DNA from: an uncultured Maribacter sp.
GTDB lineage: Bacteria > Bacteroidota > Bacteroidia > Flavobacteriales > Flavobacteriaceae
Reading direction: 5' to 3'
Length of the DNA stretch: 64,000 bases
NCBI GenBank assembly: GCA_947493885.1
Contig: CANLTE010000002.1
Coordinates: 620,001-684,000 of the forward strand
Part shown: piece after piece, positions 26,297-34,130 of the stretch
Numbering within the stretch: the first letter of the stretch is position 1
Layout of the letters: every line of letters begins with the position of its first letter
Position numbers and translations under genes: made by a program
The notes under the pieces: generated by a model
The model's input: the letters and a program-made list of their open reading frames with translations, nothing else
Databases searched by the model: none
Told to the model about the DNA's origin: nothing

Positions 26297-27013
26297 TTAA
26301 TCTTGTAAGGCAAAAACTTTTTTTAATAAATCAGTGGTTCTTGAAGCCGTTTTGGTTCGTATATTTTTTTCTTCTAAAGCAATCATTGTGTAAACTCCCT
26401 CTAATGCTTCCTTCGTAACATAGTCCGTTAAATCAGGATTCACATTGGACGTTAATGGTAAATTATTATACTTGTTAATAAGATTGCTCCATATTTTATC
26501 GGCTCCTACTTTCTCAAAAGATTTTTTAATAACAGGATTAAATTTGGTGTATAATTGAGTTTCAGTAGTGCCTATTAAATACTGTGTTGCGGCATTATCC
26601 GAGCCCAATAAAATTGATTTTACATCGTTAAATGAGATTCCTTTCACAGCATCTACAAAAATGGGAGTAGCTTCACTGACAGCATTTTCTGCGGCTCGGT
26701 TGAGGACTTTTAGTCCTTCATCTGCTAAATTTCCCAAGCCTATTTTTCTCAAAGTATTGTCAACTTTCTGTAATTCTTCGGGTAAAATAATTTTTACAAG
26801 TTCGTTTTTGAAAAAACCATTTTCTTGAGTAAGTTTTTTTACCTGTTTATCAATTCCGTTATTTAGAGCTTCTCTTAGGCCACTTGCAATTTCGTTATTT
26901 CCGAGTGTTGTAGTTTCTTGCGGTAGCTGATTTATGACTTGTTGTAGTTCTCCACAGCTAACAAAATGAAAAATAAATATTGCTAAAATAATTTTTGTTG
27001 AAGTCTTTTTCAT
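26297..27013 (-). CDS. DUF4197 lipoprotein
   Basis: A 238-residue lipoprotein (lipobox FVSC, Cys20) of the DUF4197 family. The conserved opening is IASGLREALNNGIDKQVKKL, then ILPEELQKV, and later LIGTTETQLYTKFNPVIKKSFEKVGADKIW. The fold is all helical. The function of DUF4197 is unknown. It follows purU by 10 bases and is probably read from the same promoter, an odd pairing of a cytosolic folate enzyme and an envelope lipoprotein that is likely only operon convenience. Confidence 0.85.
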   Translation of the reverse strand: MKKTSTKIILAIFIFHFVSCGELQQVINQLPQETTTLGNNEIASGLREALNNGIDKQVKKLTQENGFFKNELVKIILPEELQKVDNTLRKIGLGNLADEGLKVLNRAAENAVSEATPIFVDAVKGISFNDVKSILLGSDNAATQYLIGTTETQLYTKFNPVIKKSFEKVGADKIWSNLINKYNNLPLTSNVNPDLTDYVTKEALEGVYTMIALEEKNIRTKTASRTTDLLKKVFALQD

Positions 27014-27023
27014 TTATTTAATT

Positions 27024-27875
27024 TTAAGAAAAAATTACTGTTTTATTATTATATACCATTGTTTTACCTAGTACATGGAATTTAACTGCTCTAGACAATA
27101 CTATTTTTTCTAAATCTCTTCCCTTAGCAATAAAGTCTTTTATGGTGTGCGAGTGAGATACTGTTGTAACATCTTGCTCAATAATTGGTCCCGCATCTAA
27201 TTCTTCGGTAACATAGTGACTGGTGGCACCTATGATTTTTACTCCCCTAGCAAAAGCAGCATGATAAGGTTTGGCTCCCGCAAAGGCAGGTAGAAAAGAA
27301 TGATGAATATTTATAATATTGTTTGGAAATTTATTGATTACCCTACTGCTAACTATTTGCATGTATCTAGCCAAAACAATAAAATCAACGTCATGCGTTT
27401 TTAACAATTCTAGCTGTTTGTTTTCCGCTTCATCTTTATTGTTTTTGTCCAAGGGAATATGATAGTATGGAATTTTGAATTGTTCGGCAATAGGTTGTAG
27501 ATCTAAATGGTTACTTATTATAAAAGGAATTTCAACCGCTAGCTCGCCAGAGTTAAATCTACTTAATAAATCATATAAGCAATGATTATATTTTGATACA
27601 AAAATTGCCATTTTAGGCTTTTTTGCATCTGTTTGTAGACTCCATTTCATATTATATGGTACGGCAAGTTTAGTTTCAAACTCTTTTTTAAACTTTTCTA
27701 CCGAAAAGACTTCAAGGTTAAAATTACTTTCTATACGCATAAAAAAAACATTTACTTCTTGATCAACATGTTGATCCAAATAAGTAATGTTTCCTCCTAG
27801 GTCATGGATAAATCCGGTTACATTTCTAATAATTCCAGACTGATCATGACAATGAATTAGTATTGTTGTTTTCAA
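27024..27875 (-). CDS. purU: Formyltetrahydrofolate deformylase
   Basis: A 283-residue PurU: an N-terminal ACT domain (about 1-85, HCHDQSGIIRNVTGFIHDLGG) and a C-terminal formyltransferase-like hydrolase domain. That domain has FIVLARYMQIVS, NIHHSFLPAFAGAKPYH (catalytic His) and ELDAGPIIEQD (catalytic Asp). It releases formate from 10-formyl-THF to balance one-carbon pools and purine synthesis. The start is TTG at 27875; no in-frame ATG precedes the ACT domain. A -7 element (27895-27902) lies just upstream. Confidence 0.93.
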   Translation of the reverse strand: MKTTILIHCHDQSGIIRNVTGFIHDLGGNITYLDQHVDQEVNVFFMRIESNFNLEVFSVEKFKKEFETKLAVPYNMKWSLQTDAKKPKMAIFVSKYNHCLYDLLSRFNSGELAVEIPFIISNHLDLQPIAEQFKIPYYHIPLDKNNKDEAENKQLELLKTHDVDFIVLARYMQIVSSRVINKFPNNIINIHHSFLPAFAGAKPYHAAFARGVKIIGATSHYVTEELDAGPIIEQDVTTVSHSHTIKDFIAKGRDLEKIVLSRAVKFHVLGKTMVYNNKTVIFS

Positions 27876-27894
27876 GATAAAAGCTTTATTCCGC

Positions 27895-27902
27895 CAAAAT
27901 TA
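27895..27902 (-). promoter_or_regulatory. -7 promoter element of purU
   Basis: The minus strand reads TAATTTTG, matching TAnnTTTG, about 20 bases before the TTG start. Confidence 0.45.
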
Positions 27903-27984
27903 GGACAAATAAATATAGTGCTATAAAAAAAAGTAGTTTTTATAGCGGTAAAATGTGTAATAAATACTGTAAGAGCGAAAAAAA

Positions 27985-28374
27985 TTAACTCAGTGAGCTT
28001 TTCCAGTTTTTAAATGATTCTTTAAAGCTGGAAATTTCATTTCGTAGAAGATTAATGTACTCTTTTTCCTTCACACCATCTTTTTCAAGTCCAGTACAAT
28101 ATGAGTTTATGTTACGAATCATTATATGTATAAAGGAAGCATTTTTTATACGCTCGGAACGACATTCAGAAAATTCTGCCTGAGCAATTTTTTGAGGAAT
28201 AAGAATAGCATCTGTTAAAAGTGATTCGGCGATAATATCTCTTAACTTGTGCGATTTATATAATTTAAGCAAATCTTTGTTGAAAGAAACATAAGAAGCT
28301 ATTTCCCTGCTCATTATGCAAAGTTTCATAGCCTTACGGTATACAGGAATAGTTTTTAAATTCTTTTGAGACAT
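27985..28374 (-). CDS. Four-helix-bundle protein (23S rRNA IVP-like family), divergent
   Basis: An all-helical protein of about 130 residues. The segment PVYRKAMKLCIMSREIASYV and the later SLLTDAILIPQKIAQAEF resemble the W-x-K-A / SIPxNIAEG pattern of the four-helix-bundle family (S23/IVP), though diverged. Possible starts are ATG 28374 (used here), 28401 and 28437. The longer ones reach into the control region of the divergent Lrp gene. No catalytic residues are seen. Role unknown; members of this family often accompany mobile or recombination regions, but nothing mobile is visible here. Confidence 0.6.
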   Translation of the reverse strand: MSQKNLKTIPVYRKAMKLCIMSREIASYVSFNKDLLKLYKSHKLRDIIAESLLTDAILIPQKIAQAEFSECRSERIKNASFIHIMIRNINSYCTGLEKDGVKEKEYINLLRNEISSFKESFKNWKSSLS

Positions 28375-28458
28375 TTCAGCAATTCTTGATATCAATACCA
28401 TAAAGTTACGTCGTATTTCAATAGGTCTTCTTTGCAATGAAAATAGATTTTGTAATTT

Positions 28459-28466
28459 TACTTTTG
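28459..28466 (+). promoter_or_regulatory. -7 promoter element deciding the Lrp start
   Basis: TACTTTTG matches TAnnTTTG. It lies downstream of the ATG at 28437, so that ATG would not be on the transcript. TTG 28494 then becomes the likely start. Confidence 0.45.
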
Positions 28467-28493
28467 AAAATAATTTATAAAACCATTTTTGCT

Positions 28494-28949
28494 TTGGATT
28501 CTAAAATAGATGAATTAAATTGGAAAATACTTGAATGTCTGCAGGAAAATGCCAGAGCTTCTTTTGCTAATATTGGACGAAAAGTTGGGCTTACAGCACC
28601 TGCGGTTGCAGAGCGAGTAAAAAAAATGGAGGAGAGTGAAATTATACAGGGTTATAAAACTATAGTGTCTCATTCTCAAACAGGGCATCAACTTAAAGCT
28701 ATTATTACATTACGTGCTTTTATGGGTAAACTAAAACCGTTTTTAGAGTTTGTTGTTGATTTAAACGAAGTAATTAACTGTTATAGAATTACAGGTAATG
28801 AAAATATTGTTATGGAAGTAGTGCTAAAAGATCAGTTCCATTTGGAAAAATTTATTGATAAACTAATTCAATATGGAGAAACGCGCACACATATTGTATT
28901 ATCAAATGTGGTGTCTAATGCAGCCATTAACCCAAAAAAAACTTTATAG
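28494..28949 (+). CDS. Lrp/AsnC family transcriptional regulator
   Basis: About 151 residues: an N-terminal winged helix-turn-helix (ELNWKILECLQENARASFANIGRKVGLTAPAVAERVKKME) and a C-terminal RAM/ACT-like effector domain (about 65-150). It regulates amino-acid or related metabolism by sensing small molecules. The TTG start at 28494, giving MDSKIDELNWKIL, fits the usual Lrp opening and the promoter just upstream. The in-frame ATG at 28437 would add 19 unusual residues. It is divergent from the helical protein gene. Effector unknown. Confidence 0.88.
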   Translation: MDSKIDELNWKILECLQENARASFANIGRKVGLTAPAVAERVKKMEESEIIQGYKTIVSHSQTGHQLKAIITLRAFMGKLKPFLEFVVDLNEVINCYRITGNENIVMEVVLKDQFHLEKFIDKLIQYGETRTHIVLSNVVSNAAINPKKTL

Positions 28950-28997
28950 TTATAGCGTTTACTTGTAAAAAAGCGATTTAATTCATTTATTTATGTA

Positions 28998-29822
28998 ATG
29001 GATATGGAGCAATTAACCAGTTATTATAATATGGCCATTGAAAAGGTCGTGTTTTTTTTACCAAGAGTTTTCATCGCGGGTTTAATCTTATGGATTGGAT
29101 TTAAAGTCGTTAAAAAAGTGGTTAAATGGGTATCTGTTATTCTTGAAAAAACAGGATTTTCAGAAACGTTACGACCTTTTTTGTCATCTACGGTAAGCAT
29201 TTTGTTGAAGGGAGCTGTTTTATTCATAATAGCTTCTGTTATTGGTGCCGATTTAACCGGGCTTGTTGCTATTTTAGCAGCTGCAGGGTTTGCAGTTGGT
29301 ATGGCTTTGCAAGGGAGTCTAGGTAACTTTGCTTCAGGGATATTAATTTTAACATTAAAACCTTATAAGGTTGGAGATTGGATTCAGCTGGAAGATAAAT
29401 TTGGAAGAGTAGAAGAAATTGGAATTTTTAGTACCGACGTGCTTACACCAGGAAACAAAATACTAATTATACCTAATTCTAAAGTAACAGATAATGTTGT
29501 TACAAATTATTCGGAAAAGGGAATGATTCGTTTAGAATTGTCTGTTTCTATTCCGTACATGGAGAGTTTTCCAAAGGTGGAGAGAATTATAAAAAATGCT
29601 TTACAAGAAATCCCTGAAGTTTTAAATAATCCCTCTCCAGAAGTTGGTATTAATACATTTGATTCGCATAATATTGAATTGCTTGTTAGGCCTTATGTAG
29701 AACCAGACAATTTTTGGAAAGCCACTTTCAATACAAATAGAGCAATTAAAAAAGCTTTTAATAACAATGATATTAAAGTGGCTTATTCTGAAGGAGTTGA
29801 AATGGGTCTCATTGGAGAATAA
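28998..29822 (+). CDS. mscS: Small-conductance mechanosensitive channel (MscS)
   Basis: A 274-residue MscS of near-minimal size. Three transmembrane helices (about 15-35, 63-85 and 88-115) are followed by the beta and C-terminal cytosolic domains. The pore-lining TM3 is the glycine/alanine-rich AAAGFAVGMALQGSLGNFASG. The channel opens on membrane tension to release solutes during hypo-osmotic shock. It follows the Lrp gene by 48 bases; co-transcription is possible. Confidence 0.93.
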   Translation: MDMEQLTSYYNMAIEKVVFFLPRVFIAGLILWIGFKVVKKVVKWVSVILEKTGFSETLRPFLSSTVSILLKGAVLFIIASVIGADLTGLVAILAAAGFAVGMALQGSLGNFASGILILTLKPYKVGDWIQLEDKFGRVEEIGIFSTDVLTPGNKILIIPNSKVTDNVVTNYSEKGMIRLELSVSIPYMESFPKVERIIKNALQEIPEVLNNPSPEVGINTFDSHNIELLVRPYVEPDNFWKATFNTNRAIKKAFNNNDIKVAYSEGVEMGLIGE

Positions 29823-29878
29823 AAATCATATTTTTAGGAGTTAAGTTTTTTGGCTAGATTTTTGATGCAACATTTACT

Positions 29879-31294
29879 ATGAAAAAAATTACGTTTCTTC
29901 TTCTGTTCTGTTTGGTATACACTGTAAATGCGCAGCAGCAATTAAGGATAAAGAAAGGTGTTATTGTAGATAGCCTTGCTATAAATGATTCTATTTTCGA
30001 AAGTTTTGCGCTTTACCTCCCTAAGTCATTTACTACCGAGAAAAAATGGCCCATTGTTTACGTTTTTGACATGCAGGGTAGAGGAAAAGAGGCTTTGTCA
30101 ATGTTTGTAGAATCAGCTGAAAATCAAGGGTATGTTTTGGCAGCTTCAAATAGTGTTAGAGATAGTCTTCCTCTTTCTGAAAATGTACTGAAATCTGGAA
30201 GGTTGTTTTCTACAGTTTCTTCCATTTTTCCAATTAATGAGCGAAGGAGGTATACCGCTGGTTTTGGTAGCGGAGCTCGTTTTGCTTCAATAAATGCAAT
30301 TTTGTATAAAGAAATTAAAGGGGTGATTTCATGTGGAGCTTCTATTGCTAATATTGAGTTATTAGATGTGAAAAAGCCTATGCATTTTGTTGGTGTTGTG
30401 GGGCGTGAAGATTATAATTACCCTGAAATGATTCGGGGTAAAAAAATATTAAACCTCAAAAAATTTCCAAATCAATTAATTGTGTTTGATGGAGGACATA
30501 AGCGTCCGGGGCCATATCATATAGAAAAGGCTATGAAATACTTAACCTTTTCAGCTATGATAAACAAAGTAATGGAAAAAGATTCTGTGTTTATAAATAA
30601 ATTTTATGAAGAAGAACTTAATGAGATAGATATGCTAAATAAGCAAAGAAAACCATTACTTGCTGGGCATCTACTTGCTGAAAGTATTAAAATTTTCAGT
30701 TTCAATACTTCAATAGATTCTTTAAAAAATTATAGAAAGTATTTACGAAAATCTAAATTGTTTAAAGCGTACAACGCTAATCAAAATAAGTTTTTGCTTA
30801 AAGAATCATTTCTACTAGATGAATACAATTACTATATAGAAGAAGATTTGCAAACGTATAATTACAACAATTTAGGTTGGTGGAATTATCAAATGGAAGA
30901 ACTTAATAAGTTTGAGAAAAGTAACGAGTTTTTTCAAAAACAAATGGCTGTTAGACTAAAGGGTTACTTGGGGGCGCTGTTAGAAGATAATATTGAGTCT
31001 ACAAAGTTTAATGAAATTGTGGACGAAGAAGCGTTAAGACTTTTATACATGTTAAAAACCATAATAAAGCCAAAAGTTTTTTCAAGTTATTTGGAGGTAA
31101 TTTCACTAAGCTCAAAAGTGGAAGATTTTGGTACTGCCTTGTTTTATTTAGAAGAATTATTAAAACAAGGGTACACTAATAAAACGGAGCTCTATAGTGT
31201 TAAACATACAGCATTATTAAGAATTTCGCCTGAGTTTAATGTGCTGGTTACAAAGTATCTTAACCAAGCCCGCTACGACGTTATTCAACAATAA
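29879..31294 (+). CDS. Exported esterase-like alpha/beta-hydrolase with missing nucleophile
   Basis: A 471-residue exported protein (signal MKKITFLLLFCLVYTVNAQ). Residues about 25-235 follow the esterase/PHB-depolymerase fold: ALYLPKSF, WPIVYVFDMQG, TAGFGSGARFA and FDGGHKRPGPYHI. At the nucleophile elbow the expected G-x-S-x-G reads GFGSG (128-132), so residue 130 is Gly and only Ser131 is nearby. The catalytic Ser may be lost. The remaining 230 residues form a helical, TPR-like domain. It may be a non-catalytic binding protein. Its last 14 bases overlap the convergent DJ-1-like gene. Confidence 0.6.
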   Translation: MKKITFLLLFCLVYTVNAQQQLRIKKGVIVDSLAINDSIFESFALYLPKSFTTEKKWPIVYVFDMQGRGKEALSMFVESAENQGYVLAASNSVRDSLPLSENVLKSGRLFSTVSSIFPINERRRYTAGFGSGARFASINAILYKEIKGVISCGASIANIELLDVKKPMHFVGVVGREDYNYPEMIRGKKILNLKKFPNQLIVFDGGHKRPGPYHIEKAMKYLTFSAMINKVMEKDSVFINKFYEEELNEIDMLNKQRKPLLAGHLLAESIKIFSFNTSIDSLKNYRKYLRKSKLFKAYNANQNKFLLKESFLLDEYNYYIEEDLQTYNYNNLGWWNYQMEELNKFEKSNEFFQKQMAVRLKGYLGALLEDNIESTKFNEIVDEEALRLLYMLKTIIKPKVFSSYLEVISLSSKVEDFGTALFYLEELLKQGYTNKTELYSVKHTALLRISPEFNVLVTKYLNQARYDVIQQ

Positions 31295-32018
31295 AGTGGG
31301 GTGTTTTTTCAATATTCCAATCAATTACAAGACCGCCAGCTAGGGATTTAGCTGTTTCTTTTCCATATAGTAATTCACATAAATATAGTGCCGCTTCAAA
31401 ACTTTTTGCACCACCAGCTGATGTTATGTACTTTTCGTCGTGAACAAAAAGTACACTATCTTTTACTTTTAAATGAGGAAACATTTTTTTGTATTTAGGA
31501 ATATCACTAGGGAAAGTGGTAGAAGTAACATTGTCAAGAATTCCTGTTTTAGCTAGAACAAAAGCTCCATCGCAATGACTGGTAATGTACATGGCAGTTT
31601 TATCAATCTTTTTTACAAAATTTAGCATAAGCGCATCATTTAAATCAGAATCTAAATGATGTTCCGCGCTGGGTACTACAAGAATATCTATGTGGGGAAT
31701 TGAATCCTTAGTATAATCAAAATCTGGCAATATTCGTACACCTTCAAAGGTTGTAATGGGCTCTAGAGTATTTGCAACCGTAAAGGTATTCATAGCCTTA
31801 ATGTTTTCACGGAACTTAGTATGTTGAAAAATATCAAAAGGTGCTGTAAACTCTGTATTAAAGGTTCCATCCATAATTAAAAATGCAACATTATATCGCT
31901 CAGAAATTATTTCAGGCAATTGTCTTTTTTTAGTAATGGGTTTATCTTTTTCAAGCATGACATCTTTACAACCAAATAACATCAATACTAAAAGCATACT
32001 ACAAAGTATTTTCACCAT
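31281..32018 (-). CDS. DJ-1/PfpI family lipoprotein
   Basis: A 245-residue member of the DJ-1/PfpI (class I glutamine amidotransferase-like) superfamily. It has an unusual lipoprotein signal (lipobox LFGC, Cys17), so it acts outside the cytoplasm. The nucleophile elbow ITSHCDGAFVLA places the reactive cysteine at Cys149, and a Glu in the early strand (TEFTAPFDIF) fits the family. It overlaps the upstream MFS gene by seven bases and is in its operon. The resemblance to the DJ-1-like half of GlxA-type regulators is noted, but no HTH is present. Substrate unknown. Confidence 0.8.
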   Translation of the reverse strand: MVKILCSMLLVLMLFGCKDVMLEKDKPITKKRQLPEIISERYNVAFLIMDGTFNTEFTAPFDIFQHTKFRENIKAMNTFTVANTLEPITTFEGVRILPDFDYTKDSIPHIDILVVPSAEHHLDSDLNDALMLNFVKKIDKTAMYITSHCDGAFVLAKTGILDNVTSTTFPSDIPKYKKMFPHLKVKDSVLFVHDEKYITSAGGAKSFEAALYLCELLYGKETAKSLAGGLVIDWNIEKTPHFIVE

Positions 32019-33211
32019 TTCCTTTTATTTTTATGAAGGAATAAAAGTAGTAAAATACTTAATAAGCAAATAAAAGAAGTTATATACCAAGTATTTGTAA
32101 AACCTAAAATTGCAATAGCGTTCATTCCAGAATTATGGCCAAATATATGTGCTACGGAGTATGCCATGCTGTAAAGAGCCATATATTCACCTTGTTTTCC
32201 TTTTTTTGCGCTTTCCATGGCAATGGCATTCGAAAAAGGAAAAGCAATCATTTCGCCCAAAGTCATTAAGGCCATGCCAATAACTAATATGCCAACCCAT
32301 GGGACAATATTTAGAACTAAAAAACTTAAACCTATTAATGTTATCCCTACGGAAACATTTGTAAATTTTGACCAATTTTTTCTCTCTAGATATTTAATTA
32401 ATGGCATTTCTAAGCTAAAAATCACAAAACCATTAAATGCTAGGAGCATGCCTATCTGAGATTCTTTTAAACCATGAATGTTACTATAAAATATTGGCAT
32501 AGTAGAAAAATACTGTACAAAAGCAAATGCCAATAATACTAGTGCTCCAATAAAAGTAAGATACCTATAATCTCTATAAGCTGAAATGGGAGAGTTGTTG
32601 TATATGTTACTTTGTGTTTTCGCCTTTTTAGGGTTGAGCACCATTAATAAAAGTATTCCAGCTAAAAAACATGTTGTTCCATCTATCCAAAACAATTTGG
32701 AGTAGTCAAAAGTTGCTATTATAAGGCCTCCAATTGCCGGACCAGCAGAAAAGCCAAGATTTATTGCCAATCGAATTAAAGTTACGGATCTGGTTTTGTT
32801 TTCTGGTTTGCTATAGGCGCTGAGTGCTACAAATGTAGCAGGTCTAAACGCATCAGCTATTATCATAAGTAGAAATACGCCTGCGCATATTGACCAAAAT
32901 TCACTTAGGTATTGAATACCAATAAAAGCTATGCCAGTAAATAATAAACTAAAGTACATAACTCTATAATATCCAAAGGTGTCTGTAAGCTTTCCGCCAA
33001 TCCAATTACCTATTAAGGATCCCAAACCAAAGCAGGTCATTATGCTACCAACGTTTTTTAAAGTGAAACCAAGATTCTGAATCAAATACAAAGACAAAAA
33101 GGGAATAACCATAGTGCCAGCTCTATTGATTAAAGTTATCAGAGCTAGCCACCAAACTTCATTAGATAAACCTTTGAATGATGATACGTAGTTAGTAAAT
33201 AATTTTTTCAT
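32012..33211 (-). CDS. MFS transporter under a structured leader
   Basis: A 399-residue MFS permease with twelve hydrophobic helices. The N-terminal half contains GSLIGNWIGGKLTDTFGYYRV, the family's loop 2-3 motif, which suggests an efflux-type (DHA1-like) exporter. ATG 33211 (MKKLFTNYVSSF) is chosen; an earlier in-frame ATG at 33232 falls against the leader terminator. It is translated before the DJ-1-like lipoprotein gene with a seven-base overlap. Upstream lies a leader with competing hairpins (33231-33347), so expression is probably controlled by attenuation. Substrate unknown. Confidence 0.88.
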   Translation of the reverse strand: MKKLFTNYVSSFKGLSNEVWWLALITLINRAGTMVIPFLSLYLIQNLGFTLKNVGSIMTCFGLGSLIGNWIGGKLTDTFGYYRVMYFSLLFTGIAFIGIQYLSEFWSICAGVFLLMIIADAFRPATFVALSAYSKPENKTRSVTLIRLAINLGFSAGPAIGGLIIATFDYSKLFWIDGTTCFLAGILLLMVLNPKKAKTQSNIYNNSPISAYRDYRYLTFIGALVLLAFAFVQYFSTMPIFYSNIHGLKESQIGMLLAFNGFVIFSLEMPLIKYLERKNWSKFTNVSVGITLIGLSFLVLNIVPWVGILVIGMALMTLGEMIAFPFSNAIAMESAKKGKQGEYMALYSMAYSVAHIFGHNSGMNAIAILGFTNTWYITSFICLLSILLLLFLHKNKRKW

Positions 33212-33230
33212 TATTATTAATTTTGAGCAC

Positions 33231-33347
33231 AAAAAAAGCCTGACGTTTAGGCCAGGCTTTTTTGTATATATTTTCGATTTTCATCAATTTTTAACACAGC
33301 CGGGCCTATCCAGTTTTACTGAATACCACAGGGTTGTATTAATTGAT
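33231..33347 (-). ncRNA. Structured leader / candidate riboswitch or attenuator of the MFS-DJ-1 operon
   Basis: Read on the minus strand, ATCAATT and AATTGAT (plus 33341-33347 and 33283-33289), extended by AATACA/TGTGTT, close a long P1 stem. P1 encloses a hairpin ATTCAG-TAAAA-CTGGAT (33308-33324). Downstream a terminator stem GCCTG/CAGGC (33238-33257) carries a T tract. AGGCCCGGC (33299-33307), partly inside P1, is complementary at 8 of 9 positions to GCCTGGCCT (33249-33257), part of the terminator, so the two folds exclude each other. I recognise no known riboswitch class. This is read from sequence only. Confidence 0.6.
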
Positions 33348-33376
33348 AAAAAAGTTGTCATTAGTAATATTTGAAT

Positions 33377-33384
33377 CAAAACTA
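33377..33384 (-). promoter_or_regulatory. -7 promoter element of the MFS-DJ-1 operon
   Basis: The minus strand reads TAGTTTTG, matching TAnnTTTG. It predicts a leader of about 160 bases that contains the whole structured region. Confidence 0.5.
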
Positions 33385-33430
33385 ATTAAAATACTGATAT
33401 GTTGTATTTTTAATTTTTAAATATCTATAA

Positions 33431-34078
33431 ATGAGAATTGTTGCTTTGTGTTTATTATTTATGGTACTGTCTTGTAAGCAAGGAAAGAGGTATCATGATG
33501 AGGTTGAATATGCCAATAAGGAGATTGAAGTAAAAGATGCTTTAAGCGAGATTTTAAAATTCCAAAAAGATTTAAATGATGAATTTAGAAACCCAAAAAC
33601 ATCCCCTTTGCCAGATAGATACCGTAAAGATTTTGTTACACTAGATTTTTTTGAGCCCGACACCAATTACATAGTTACTGGAAAGTTAGTTAGAACCCCA
33701 GAAGCTTTACCTTTTTTAATGCCCACAACAACGGATAGAAAATCGGAAGAAGTGGTTTATGGCATAGCACACTTTGTTTTAAACGGTAAAAAACAGCAGT
33801 TGGAAATCTATCAAAGCTCTGAGGTATCTCAAAAAGATGGTTATGCCGATTATTTGTTTTTGCCTTTTACAGATAAAACAAATGGAGATGAGACTTATAC
33901 GGGTGGAAGATATCTTGAGCTTTCAATACCTAAAGGGGATAGTATTGTTATAAATTTTAATAAGGCGTATAACCCATATTGTGCCTATAATAAAAAGTAT
34001 TCATGCCCAATAGTTCCTGATGTAAATAATATTAATTTATATGTTAGGGCAGGAGTTAAGGCTTTTAAAAAGAAATAA
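33431..34078 (+). CDS. DUF1684 lipoprotein
   Basis: A 215-residue lipoprotein (lipobox MVLSC, Cys15) of the DUF1684 family. Conserved blocks are SPLPDRYRKDFVTLDFFEPD, the middle YADYLFLPFTDKTNG, and the signature NPYCAYNKKYSCPIVPDVNNINL with its two cysteines, followed by VRAGVKAF. The family fold is a beta structure, and the cysteines and NPYCAYN block suggest a metal or ligand site. The family's function is unknown. It is divergent from the MFS operon and followed by a clear terminator. Confidence 0.9.
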   Translation: MRIVALCLLFMVLSCKQGKRYHDEVEYANKEIEVKDALSEILKFQKDLNDEFRNPKTSPLPDRYRKDFVTLDFFEPDTNYIVTGKLVRTPEALPFLMPTTTDRKSEEVVYGIAHFVLNGKKQQLEIYQSSEVSQKDGYADYLFLPFTDKTNGDETYTGGRYLELSIPKGDSIVINFNKAYNPYCAYNKKYSCPIVPDVNNINLYVRAGVKAFKKK

Positions 34079-34108
34079 AAAAAGCTCAACTTCTCAGTTG
34101 AGCTTTTT
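34079..34108 (+). terminator. Terminator after the DUF1684 gene
   Basis: The 13-bp stem AAAAAGCTCAACT / AGTTGAGCTTTTT with a 4-base loop. It can serve the convergent porin gene as well. Confidence 0.85.
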
Positions 34109-34130
34109 ACATTATTAAATTTTCTCTATG

